DNA of 64,000 nucleotides, taken from assembly GCF_027409185.1 (NCBI RefSeq), contig NC_084463.1:43936407-44000406 (forward strand). Direction: 5' to 3'. Shown here piece by piece: positions 33,496 through 43,969 of this stretch. This stretch comes from Cynocephalus volans. Taxonomy: Eukaryota; Chordata; Mammalia; Dermoptera; Cynocephalidae. The notes below the pieces were generated by a model. That model was not told the origin of the DNA and did not search any database. It was given only the letters and a program-made list of their open reading frames with translations. Position 1 is the stretch's first letter, and each line of letters opens with the position of its first letter. Both the position numbers and the translations under genes were made by a program.

Positions 33496-33908
33496 TGTAG
33501 GGGATCAGAACACATCACCCCAAAATATGCCACTTTGGCATAAGGATTATTTTGAGCTAAAGGCCTTAAAAAAGGAAAAAGAGCCAGCATGAGATTCTCT
33601 CTGACTCATCAAAGGCGGGAAGTTGAGGCTGAAAAAAATCTATACAAACCTTGTTAAACAAACCCCTCTCCTCCTCGTCTCTTCACCCAATTAACTACCC
33701 TAGCCCAAGCCTCTTTGCCTTGTCACTTGTCACAATTTTCTCCTTTGTCCAACTCCATGTACGAGTGTTTGATTCTAACACGCTTCTTTGGGCCCTCATA
33801 CCCTTAGGAAGGGCTCCCTAATTTATTTATGTTACACTAAACTTGAATAAATTTGCATGCTTTTCTCCTGTTCATCTGTCTTATGTCAGTTTAATTCTCA
33901 GGGTCAAG
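33496..33908 (+). mobile_element. ERV1-like LTR
   Basis: TGTAGGGGATCAGAACACAT at the left, CCTCATACCCTTAGGAAGG and CTGTCTTATGTCAGTTTAAT near the right give a solo LTR-like layout in plus orientation. It is related to the element at 31597. Confidence 0.65.
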
Positions 33909-34134
33909 CAAAACACATTGCAATATGGTAGAAGCAGAGAGAGCAGAGCAGAGACTAACCTCTCATGTGCTCTACTTTTAAAGTCCTCAGAACCATGCCC
34001 CTGGCCGCTATTATTAGTCCATTCACTAGGGTGTGTTCCTACAATCTATTCAGCTCTTCAAGGCTCCGCCTGTCAATTATCATCATAGGATCTCCCACCC
34101 TCAACAGTTAGAATGGGGATTAAGCGTCAGTGAG
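33909..34134 (-). mobile_element. MaLR-type LTR fragment
   Basis: AAGTCCTCAGAACCATGCCC, TAGTCCATTCACTAGGGTG and AAGGCTCCGCCTGTCAATTA match the middle part of the LTR at 5649-6072 in the same (minus) orientation. The terminal part is missing. Confidence 0.7.
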
Positions 34135-36985
34135 GTTGGGGTGGGGGGCATCCGATCTACAGCAGTTCTTAAACTACACATAGAAGGTATGTGCCTCAGT
34201 ACAATAAGGGCCATATATGGAAAATCTACAGATAATGTTTTGTTGAATGGGGAAAAGCTGAAATCCTTTCCTGTTATATCAGGAGCAAGACAAAGATACC
34301 CACTTTCTCCACATCTATTCAACACAATACTGGAAGTCCTAGTCGGATCAATGAGACAAGAGAAAGAAATAAAAAGAACCCAAGACGGACAGGAGGAAGC
34401 CAAACTGTTTCTTTCTGCCGATGACATAATCTTATATATAGGAAACCCTAAGAGACTCTCCAAAAAAAAATTTAAGAACTAATAAACGAATTCAGTAAAG
34501 TTACAGGATACCAATCAACATACAAAAGTAGCATTTCTATATACTAGTAGTGAACTATCTGAAAAAGAAATTAAGAAAACAGTTCCTTTTAAAATAGCTA
34601 CCATAAATATACTTAAAAATAAACTTAACTAAGGAGGTGACAGATTTCTACAATAAAAACTATAAAACTTTGAAGAAAATATTGAAAAGGACTGAGATAA
34701 ATGGAAAGATATCCTGCGTTCACGGTTTTGAAAAATTCATTTTGTAAAATGGCCATTCCACCCAAAGGGATCCACAGGTTTAATGTAATTCCTATCAAAA
34801 TACCAATGATATTCCTCACAAAAAAAGGGGGGAAAACCCTAAAGTACATATGGAAACAGAAAAGGCCCTCAAATAGCCAACGCAATCCTGAGAAAAATGA
34901 ACAAAGATGGAGGCATTATACTACTTGAATTTAAAATATGTTACAAAGCTATAGTAACCAAAACTGCATGATATGGGTACCAAAACAGACACCTAGATTA
35001 ATGAAACAGGATAGAGAGCCCAGAAATCAATTTATGCATCTACAGACCACAGATCTTTGACAAAGGTGCCAAGAATATTTGCTGTAGATTGAATGCCACC
35101 CCCCCCCTCCACTAACATCAATGAGATTTCAACCCCAGTGTAAATGTTGAGGGAGGGAAATTCCATTATGGTAATTAAAATGTGGGGACTTGAAGAAGTG
35201 ATTAGAGTGTAGGACCATGTCTAGTGAGTGGATTAAAAATGGTAGTCATGGGCATGGTTCTCAGGGCTCTAAAAAGAAAGTGCATGAGGAATTATCTCTC
35301 TGCTCCACCATTTCTGCCAGTGAGACCTCTGTGTTGCTGTAAAGCCACCCCCAAAGAAGGCCCTCACCATAAGTGTTCCATGGCCTATGGGCTTCCCAGA
35401 CTATAAAACTCTAAACAATAAATTTTGGTTTTGTAAAAGTTACCCAGTTCCAGGTATTTTGTTATAAGTGACAGAAATGGACTAATACAATATATATATA
35501 TATATATTCAGGAAAAGAAAGTCTCTTTAATAAATGGTGCTGGGAGAACTGGATACCCACATGCTGAAGAATGAGACTATACTCCTACTTGTCAACATAT
35601 ACAAAAATCAAATCAAAATGGATTAAAGATTTACATGTAAAACTCAAACTGGTGAAACTACTGGAAGAAAACCTAGGGAAAATGATCCCCTATGGAAACG
35701 ACATGGAGTTGGGCAAGAGATTTTTCAAAATAAGTCTTCAAAAGCACAAGCAATAAAAGCAAAAGTAGACAAGTAGGATTATATCAATCGAAAAAGAATT
35801 CCCATACCAAAGGAAACTTTTAACAGAGTAAGGGGACAATCTACACAATGGGGGAACATATTTGCAAACTGTACATCTGACAAGGGGTTACTATCAAGAA
35901 TACATAAGGACTTAGCAAAAAACCAAATGACCCAACTGAGAAATGGGCAAAGGATCTTAATAGGCATTTCTCAATAAGTACATCTCAGAAGACACACAAG
36001 TGGCCAACAGGCATATAAAAAAAAATGCTAAACATCACTAACCGTCAGGGAAATGCAAATCAGAACAAGATATCACCTTGCTCTTGATACAATGGCGAGT
36101 ATCGAAAAGACAAAGGACAAAAGAAAACTAGATTTGATGAGGATGTGGAGAAAAGCACACACTTGCACACTGTTGGTGGGAGTTTAAACCAACACAGCCT
36201 CTATGGAAAACCATATGGGGGCTCCTCAAAATATTAAAACTATTACTACAATTCTTCTAGCAATCCCACTCGTGGGTATATACCAAAAGGAAATGGTATG
36301 TTGAACAGGTATCTGCACTCCGATGTAAACTACAGCACAATTTATAATAACCAACATATGGAATCGACCTAAGTGTGCCACCAATGGATCAATAGATTTT
36401 AAAATGTGGTGTTTATATACAATGGATTATTATTCGGCCATAAAAATAGAATGAAACCTGGTCATTCAATGCAATATGGAGGAACTTGGAGGACAGTACG
36501 TTAAGTGAAGGAAGCCAAACACAGAAAGACAAATAGCATATGACCCCTCACTCCTTTGCAGAATCTTTAAAAAAAAGAAGTTGATAGTATAGAGGCAGAA
36601 CATAGAACAGTGGTTACCAGTGACTGGGGAAGTTGGGTGCGGGGGAACAGGAAGGGGTTGGCCAATGGGGAGAGAGAAGTTCTGTTGTTCCATGGCACGG
36701 TAGGGTGACTATGATTAACAGTTAAGTTTTGTACATCACTTGATACGTGTATGTTTTCACCACCCAAAACGATAAGCGCATGAGAGGAGTAAGACATAAC
36801 CACAGTGACCCGATTATTATACAACATGTACGTATCAAAGCATCAGATCGTACCCCATAAATAGTATAATCACAATGTCAATAAAATTTCTTTAAGGATG
36901 ATAAAAATGTGAGCAATTTTTATAATACAAATCAACTTAAAGCCACATAAGGTGCGGCTACACGTCTATGAGAATGGCTAAAAGC
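34135..36985 (+). mobile_element. L1, plus strand, ORF2 3' half and tail, with nested LTR
   Basis: Reverse-transcriptase-region text (GGGGAAAAGCTGAAATCCTT, TCAACACAATACTGGAAGTC, GCCGATGACATAATCTTATA) runs to 35082. It continues after an LTR from 35490 (AATAAATGGTGCTGGGAGAA) to the 3' end (GACAAATAGCATATGACCCC, 36530) and A-rich sequence near 36890. A small additional L1 scrap lies at 36930-36985. All frames are broken. This is the only long plus-strand L1 here. Confidence 0.88.
35083..35489 (+). mobile_element. ERVL-MaLR-type solo LTR nested in L1
   Basis: TGTAGATTGAATGCCACCCC at the left, GGAAATTCCATTATGGTAAT in the middle and GTTATAAGTGACAGAAATGG to ACTAATACA at the right define the LTR. 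L1 ORF2 text is continuous across it, so it is younger than the L1. Confidence 0.85.
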
Positions 36986-38290
36986 CAGGGGTCGGGGCCG
37001 GGCCGAGCGGCCAGCCCTCGCGAGCCCGGAAAAAGCGAGCGGAGAAGAGCCGAGGCCTGGAGCGGTTCCCACGGGAGAGGCTCCGCAGCCGAATTGCTCT
37101 CGTGCGGCGGGCGGGCGGCTGCGGATCCCCCAGCGTCAGGAGGGCGGGGGAGCCCTGGTCCGGCACCGGAGGGCGGGCGGGCGGGCGGCGGGGGCGGTGC
37201 TCCCCTGAGCCCCCTGGCGGTGGCGGACCCCGGGACTGTCACAGGCGCCGACCATGGTTGTCTGCCGCACCGCCGCGGGCAGCGTCCCCCTCCCCGGCAC
37301 GCGGCACGCCGGCGGCGGACTCCGGCACCTGGGGCGCATCGGCCAGCTCAGGGCACAAGGCGAGCGGGCACCTTCCTGCGCAGCTGGAGCAGGTCCCGCG
37401 CGCTCCCCCGGGGCCGGCAGCCTCCGAGTCGTGCGCTCACGCGGCGGGGCCCTGCGATCGGCCCGCGCCCGGCGACTGCGGTTCCTGCGGTGCGTCTGCA
37501 GCCAGCCTGTGCTCTTGCGGGAAGAAGTGTCACCTCCAGGAAGAAGGTCGCCTTCTCTGGCAGATCAAGGAGATGCTGGCGGAGGACCTGGGAGAGTCGC
37601 AGGGCGGCACGTCCTTTGAGGTCCTCTCGGCCTCGGCGCTCAGGATCCAGCCTGCCCAGAAGGAACAGGAGGCAGCCAGCGGCAAAGAATCCTTGCAGGA
37701 CATGAAAACGATCCAACGCCCTTAGAGCGTGAGAAGAGAGACCTGGTGAGCCAGATGCAGCAGCTGTGGGCCGCGCTGGAGAGCCACGAGGAGCAGCTCG
37801 GCGACTTCATCTGCAGCTACCAGCAGCACCTCAAGGAGAGCGAGGACGCGGTCAAAGCCCTGGCCAAGGAGAAGTGGGAGCTGCGGCGCCACTGCAAGGA
37901 GGCCCCAGACCACGCCACTGCGCTGCGTTCCCAGCTGGACCTCGAGGACAACCGGATGAAGGAGCTGGAGACCGAGCTGCCCATCGCCAAGCAGTCCTTA
38001 GCGACGCCGACCGGGGATGTCCCCCAGCGGCATTCAGTCCCCATGCTGGGCGACACTGTGCTCAAGGGCAGCCGGGAAAGGGCGGTGCAGGCGGACCTCA
38101 GCTGAGCGCAGACATCCCACAAGGTCAGCACACTCCCTCCCACTCACCGTTCTCGCCCCCACCCCCTCAGCACCCTGCAGACCAGCAAGCGATCAGAGTG
38201 AGCACCTGCCACTCCCGGCAGCCCTCCGCCATCTGCAAGGCGTCTGCCACCGAAGGCGACCTGTCGTCCACACCGAGAGACGTCACCTGC
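36985..38290 (+). pseudogene. KAZN: Processed pseudogene of KAZN (kazrin)
   Basis: Kazrin is a coiled-coil protein of desmosomes, keratinocyte differentiation and endosomal transport. Intronless similarity starts with a GC-rich 5' part, then PVLLREEV (about 37506-37530, shifted frame), QIKEMLAEDLGESQGG (37560-37610), VLSASALR and QPAQKEQEA. A stop interrupts near 37723. The next frame gives VSQMQQLWAALESHEEQLG (37746-37802), ESEDAVKALAKEKWELRR, HATALRSQLDLEDNRMKELE (37911-37973) and KQSLATPTGDVPQRHSVPM. Another frame gives ATEGDLSSTPRDV (38249-38285). These match successive kazrin exons fused without introns, so it is a retrocopy. Stops and frame changes make it non-functional. Similarity ends near 38290, where the parent continues to its SAM-domain exons. 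Confidence 0.88.
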
Positions 38291-38580
38291 CTCCATCATG
38301 TGTGGGAAGTGTCTGTTCCACCTTGTCTCCTGTTACAGGTAAGAGGGCCCTGGGAGTCACCTGTGGTCTTCAGTTGTAAAGCATTTGACAGGCTTTTCTT
38401 GAGTTCTCTCTCTGCTTTCTTCTCCCTGAATCTCATGGGACGTCTGTAACCTGCAGCTCCCCACCCCAGCCACGTGTGCAGATGTGTCTGATAATTCCCA
38501 CGATAGCCTACAAGTGACTGGGAGATTTTCGGGGAGGCATTTGAGCACAATCACAGGCAACCAAGGTGTGGAACCTTTAG
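38291..38580. other. 3' flank of the KAZN retrocopy
   Basis: One frame stays open from the retrocopy to 38449 but has no kazrin similarity that I recognise. It may be the 3' end of an alternative KAZN transcript or unrelated flank. Confidence 0.4.
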
Positions 38581-38742
38581 GTTTTTAATTCAGTTAAGTC
38601 AGTTTTCTAAATGGTGTCAGATAAGGGCCCAACTTTATTCTTTTGCACATGAATATCCAGTTTTCCCAGCACCATTTGTTGAAGAGACTAGTCTTTCCTG
38701 ATTTTGTAGTCTTGCCTTTTGATGAGGATTATTTGACCATAT

Positions 38743-38815
38743 ATGAGGGTGCTTCAGTTATCTTTTAATTCTATTTTTTCCACAAATTTTTGAAGTACCC
38801 TCGTGTGAGATTTTA
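38743..38815. mobile_element. Mariner-like MITE, one arm shortened
   Basis: GAGGGTGCTTCAGTTATCTT at the left and AAATTTTTGAAGTACCCTCG at the right; TATA at the left border. The left arm lacks the AAAAGTTC part. Confidence 0.65.
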
Positions 38816-39971
38816 TTTCTGAGCTTTCCATTCTATCCCATGTGTCTCAATGTCTGTCTTTGTGCAAGTTTCACACTGTCTGGATTACTGTAACTTTGTG
38901 ATACATTTTGAAATCAGAAAGTGTGAGGGCCAATGATTTGCTTTTCGTTGTCACATGTGGTTTGATTATTTGGTGTCCTTTGATATTCCATGCACATTTT
39001 AGGATTTTTTTCTCTATTTCTTAAAAAGAAAACACCACTGGCATTTTGATAAGGATTGCTTTGAATCTGCAGATTGCTCTAAGTTTTATGAACATTTTAA
39101 CAATATTAATTCTTTCAACCTGTGGACATGGATACCTGTCTATTAATTTGTTTCTTTAATTTCTTTGGCAATGTTTTGTAGTTTTCTACAAGCACACATT
39201 TCTACCCCTTGGTTGTTTTTTTTTTAATAAGCATTTTACTCTTCTTCATTCTATTGTAAATGTGATTGTTTTTTCTCTTTTTAAAAATTAACTAATTAGC
39301 TTTATTGACAAAAATTGTACATGTTTATAAAGTTTTAAAATATGTACACATTGTGGAAAGAAAAAAAATCCAAACTAATTAACATATGTATTACCTTACA
39401 TATTTATCATGTTTTATGGTGACAGCTTTTATAATCTACTCTCCTAGAAATTTTCAGGTATAGAATACATTATTGGTGACTATAGTCACCATGTTGTACA
39501 ACTATATATACATATATGTACTGAAATTACTCCTTCTCTCTATCAGAAATATTGTATCCTTTGACCAACAGGTCTCCATCTGCCACCTCCCCTCTCCCCC
39601 AGGTAACCACCATTGTCCTCTGCTTCTGTGAGTAAGACTCTTTTGGAGTCACTTATAAGTGAGATCATGCAGTATTAGTCTTTCTGTGCATATTTCACTT
39701 AGCATAATGGCCCCCAGGTTCATCCACTTTCTTACAAATGACAGGATTTTCTTTTTCTTTTTTTAAGGCTGAAAAGTATCCTGCTGTTTATATATACCAT
39801 ATTTCTTTGTTTATTTAGACCTGATGGACATGTAGATTAACCTCATATCTTGGCTATTGTGAATAATACTGCAATAAACACAGGAGTACAAATATCTCTT
39901 TGTCATACTGATTTCATTTATTTTAGATGCACATCCCTGTGTGAAATTGCTGAATCATATGGTAGTTCTAT

Positions 39972-40521
39972 TGTCTGGCTAGGCCACCACACCAGTTGCG
40001 GGGCTCTTTTACCTGCTGGTAATCCTGCACTGACTGGGCCGACTGTTGAGCTAGGGCTGGGTCTGGAGCTCCCAGACCCCTCAAGCCCATTCACAGACTG
40101 GGCCACGAACCCTTCTCACATGCCAGGCTGGGTTCCCAGACCCCTCACACACCAGGCCAGGTCACCAGACCTCTTCATGCAGGTCTGTGACCTAGATAAC
40201 AAGCCAAAAGTTCCTTGCATCCATAGGTTTGGAAAAGCATGGCTGCACCGGGCAGATGCCCAAGGCCGATGCCCACCTAACTGCTTTACTCAAACTCTCT
40301 CTCAACTCTCTCTCTCTCTCTCCACCTCTCTCTTTTCTCTCTCTCTTGCTCTCTCCCTCCCCCTGAGGAACACAATAGCAACAAAACTAAAAAGATACAC
40401 TGGTGTGCATGTGCACGAACTCCACCCACCCATCTATACCCACACCCACACACACAATTTGCTCACAAAGAATGCTGAACCACACCCAACTGGACCCAAG
40501 GTGAGGGCCCTGACCAAACTA
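39972..40521. mobile_element. 550-bp LTR-like insert with 6-bp TSD
   Basis: GC-richer sequence starting TGTCTGGCTA interrupts continuous L1 ORF2 text. TTCTAT occurs directly on both sides (39966-39971 and 40522-40527). The 5' TGT start, size and 6-base duplication fit a class II ERV (ERVK/IAP-type) solo LTR, although the 3' end is AACTA rather than ACA. It contains a (TC)n tract at 40290-40355. No coding content. Confidence 0.6.
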
Positions 40522-42447
40522 TTCTATTTTCCCCACATCTATTTTTAATATTTTTGAGGAATGTCCATACTAATTTTCATGATACCTTTACCAACTTACA
40601 TTCCCACACACAGTATACAAGCGTCTGCTTTTCTCCATTCCCATTCCAAGTGTTTTATTTCTTTCTTTTTAAATAATACCCATGCTAACAGCTGTGAGGT
40701 CATATCTATTAGCTGCATCTTTGCCTTTCTCTGATGACTAGTGATGTTGAACGTTATTTTTTCATATGCTTGACATCCTTTATATATCCTGTTTTGTGAA
40801 TATATTTTCAAGAGGTTTTTTCCCCCCACTCCTTTTAATTGGGTTGTTTGTTTTCTTGCTGTTGAGTTCAGTTTCTTATATATTTTGGATATTAACCATT
40901 TATAAAATGTACGGTTCCCAGATGCTTTTCTTATTCTGTAGGTTGTCTCTTTATTCTGTTGATTGTCTCCTTCATTTTACATAAGCTTTTTAGTTTTATG
41001 AAATCTCATGTGTCTATTTTTACCTTAGTTGGCTGTGTTTGAGGGATCATGTCCAAAAAATCTTTGCTCAGGCTAATGTCATGAAGCTTTTACCCTGTGA
41101 TTTCTTCTAGTAGTTGTACAGTTTCAGGTCTGAGGTTAAATTCTTTGATTTATTCTAGGTTTATATTTATAAACATTATAGATATGGGGTAAAATATGGC
41201 CCATTTTTATTTTTCTGGATGTGGATATTCAGTGTTTCTGACACTGTTAAAGAAGCTGTTCTTTACCCATTGTGTGTTCATGGCATTTTGGTCAAAAATC
41301 AATCAACCATAAAAGTATGGATTTATTTGGGGCTCTCTATACTCTTCCACTGGTCTATACATCTTTTTCTATGCTAGTGCCATGCTCTATTTAATTACTG
41401 TATCCTTACATTATATTTTCAAATCAGGTCAGGTGATGCCATCAGCTTTGTTCTTTTTGCTCATCTGTTTATCTATTTGGGGTCTTTTGTGGTTCCATAC
41501 AAATTTTGGGATTTTTTTTTCTATTTATGTGAAAAATGGCATTAGAATTTTGATAGAGATTGCATTGAATGTGTAGATCACTTTAGGCATCATTTATATT
41601 TTAGCAATATTAATTCTTCAAAATAATAAACACCAAATATTTCCATTTATTTTTGTCTTTTTCAATTGCTTTCATCAATTTTTTATAGTCTTCTGTGCAC
41701 AGATATTTCACCTCCTTGGTTAAATTTATTTCTCAGTATTCTTTCTTTCTGACTTGGATCTTTTTTTTTTCTTTTTCTTACTTAAATTTTTGGCAAGGAC
41801 TTCCAGTACTATTGTAAATAGAAGTGAAAAGAGTAGGTATTCTTGTCTGTTTCTGAACTTGGAGGAAATCTTTCAAGTTTTCACTATTGAGTATGATGTT
41901 AGAATTACCTTGTCATAGATTGCCTTTATTCTGTAGAAGTACAGTTTTCCTAATTTAAATACCTAATTTACTGAGCTTTTTGTCATTTGCTGAGAGCATG
42001 TTCAATTTTGTCAACTGCTTTTGTTTTTTGTATCTATATGATCACATAGTTTTGTATTTTATCCCATTAATGTGGTAGATCACATTTACTGATTTGCATT
42101 TATTAAAACACGTTTACCTCATAGAAATAAACCTAACTTCTTCATGGTGAATAAATCTTTTACTGTGCTGTTGAATTCAGTTTCTTAGTATTTTGCTGAG
42201 GATATTCTGCATCTGAATTTATGAGTGAGATTGGCCTTAATTATTTTTCTTGCAGTGTTCTTGTCTGACTTTATGTAAGGTAATACTGGCTTTCTAATGT
42301 GAGATCAGAAGTGTTCCATCCTGAATGTTTCGGAAAAATTTGAGAAGAATTGATATTAGTTCTTCTTTAAGTGGTTGGTAGAATTTAACTCTGAAGCCCT
42401 TGGGTTCTTGGCTTTTATTTAATGAGAATTTTAAAATTATTATTATT

Positions 42448-42469
42448 ACTACTACTACTACTACTACTT
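42448..42469. repeat. (ACT)n tract
   Basis: About seven ACT/TAC units after ATTATTATT, within L1. Confidence 0.9.
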
Positions 42470-43137
42470 ACTCAACCTCCTTACTTGTTATTGTTCTGTT
42501 CAGATTATCTATTTCTTCATAATTTAGTCCTTGAAAATTGTATGTGTGTAAAAATGTAATAGTTTATTCTAGGTATCCATTTTGTTGCTCTAAACTTCAG
42601 GAGAGTAGTTTCTTGGTTTTTTTTTTCCTCTGACATCAGTTGTAATGTATTCTTTCACTTTTTATTTTGTTTATCTGTGTCCTTTCATTTCTTTCTTATT
42701 AACCTAGATAAAGTTTTATCAACTTTGTTTATCTTTTAAGAAAACAAACATACATCATAGTTCTGTTGACCTTCTCTATTGTTTTATTAGTTTCTATTTT
42801 ATTTCCTTCTCTGTTTATTTTTGATATTTCACCCCTTCTTTGGGGAAATATCAAACTTAGGGCTTTGTTTATTCTTACTTTTCTAGTCCTCCAGTGGTAA
42901 TATTAGGTGGTTCTTCTGAGGTTGTTTTTTAATGCAGATATTACTACAAACTTTCCTTTACAACTGCTGTCCTGATATGTCATGTCTCCTTTTTTGTTTT
43001 TCTCATAATATTTTTATTTGTTTGTTTGTTAATTAATTAATTAACTTATTTATTTATGTTTTGATTTACACTTTGACCTACGAGTTGTTCTGGAGCATGT
43101 TGTTTAGTTTCACGTATTTGCGAATTTTTCTTTTTCA

Positions 43138-43405
43138 TTATGAGTTGAATGTGTCCCTCCAAATTTTATATTGAAACTTATCTCAGTGCATTTCATTAAG
43201 AGGTGGGTCCTTTAGGAGATGATTAGATCATGAGGCTTCTTTCCTTATGAATGGTATTAAGACTTTTATAAAAGGATCTCTTCATACACTGTTCGGCTGT
43301 TTTTTTGTCTTCTGTCTTTGCTATGGGATGTCAAGCTTAAGGTACTGTCTTGGAAGAAGAGATCCTTACCATAAATATTTTGGCTGTGTCCTACATGTTT
43401 TATTC
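43138..43405 (+). mobile_element. MaLR-type LTR, partial
   Basis: TATGAGTTGAATGTGTCCCT, AGAGGTGGGTCCTTTAGGAG and GATTAGATCATGAGGCTTCT are the left half of a plus-strand MLT1-type LTR; the right third is replaced by CpG-rich sequence. Confidence 0.7.
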
Positions 43406-43419
43406 TTGTGGCCGGATGC

Positions 43420-43860
43420 CCAAGCCCTGCGAATCGCTTCAGGCCGCAGCGGCAACCGCAAGGGACAGGTACTGAACCGGTGCCCAAGTGCGCTGTTCCC
43501 GCCGGATCCAAGCCTCGCCTCGCCGAGCCTCCACGCACGCGCGTCCGGTGCCCTCAGCCCGCGCAGGCGCGCGAGCGCTCACACGGCTTCGCGCAGGCTC
43601 AGGGCCGCATCTGCTGAGTACGGTTCTTTGCGTAAACGGTTCTCCGCTGTAAACGGCCGTTTCTCGCCGTCCTGCAGCCTCCTGCAGCTCCTCAGGTGGG
43701 CGGCGGCGCTCGCCTGGGCCTCGTCCTGTGCCCAAGCGCTTCCGCCTGTGCCTCGGCGTGGTCCGCCCGGACGAAGAGGTGATGAGCTGTCCTCTCCCCA
43801 AAGTCCCAAGGGCTGGGGGACTGAGGTGGGATGAGGCCTGCACCGAGAAAGGGACAGAAG
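43420..43860. promoter_or_regulatory. CpG-rich block at the head of duplication copy B
   Basis: Dense CpG (for example GCACGCGCGTCCGGTGCC, 43533-43550; GCGCAGGCGCGCGAGCGC, 43560-43577) and an NRF1-like GCGCAGGCGC. Overlapping frames exist but none is recognised. A KRAB-type exon end (AAATG|GTGAG) was looked for and not found. It could be a promoter of an unrecognised or dead gene, lying about 110 bases left of segmental duplication copy B. Confidence 0.5.
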
Positions 43861-43969
43861 GAGCAAGGTAGGGAGCTGGGGGACGGTGGTGCCTAGAAGG
43901 GACGGTTGGGGGAGTAGAGGGATGGTGGGGACCCTATGCGGAGGGTGGCGGCCATAGAAAGGATGGTCA

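Larger units (their letters stand above)
38590..43137 (-). mobile_element. L1 elements in tandem, minus strand
   Basis: 38600-39235 is ORF2 sequence (CCAGTTTTCCCAGCACCATT at 38659). From 39290 a second L1 begins with its 3' UTR (ATTGTACATGTTTATAAAGT, GGTGACTATAGTCACCATG), then ORF2 in reverse to about 43130, interrupted by the insert at 39972-40521. Frames are all broken. Confidence 0.85.

Noticed and set aside
39850..40548. 232-codon plus ORF
   Set aside because: It spans an L1/LTR-like insert junction and low-complexity TC/CA tracts; no domain.
43247..43834. 195-codon ORF across the CpG block
   Set aside because: Starts inside an LTR and crosses into GC-rich sequence with frames open on both strands; not recognisable.
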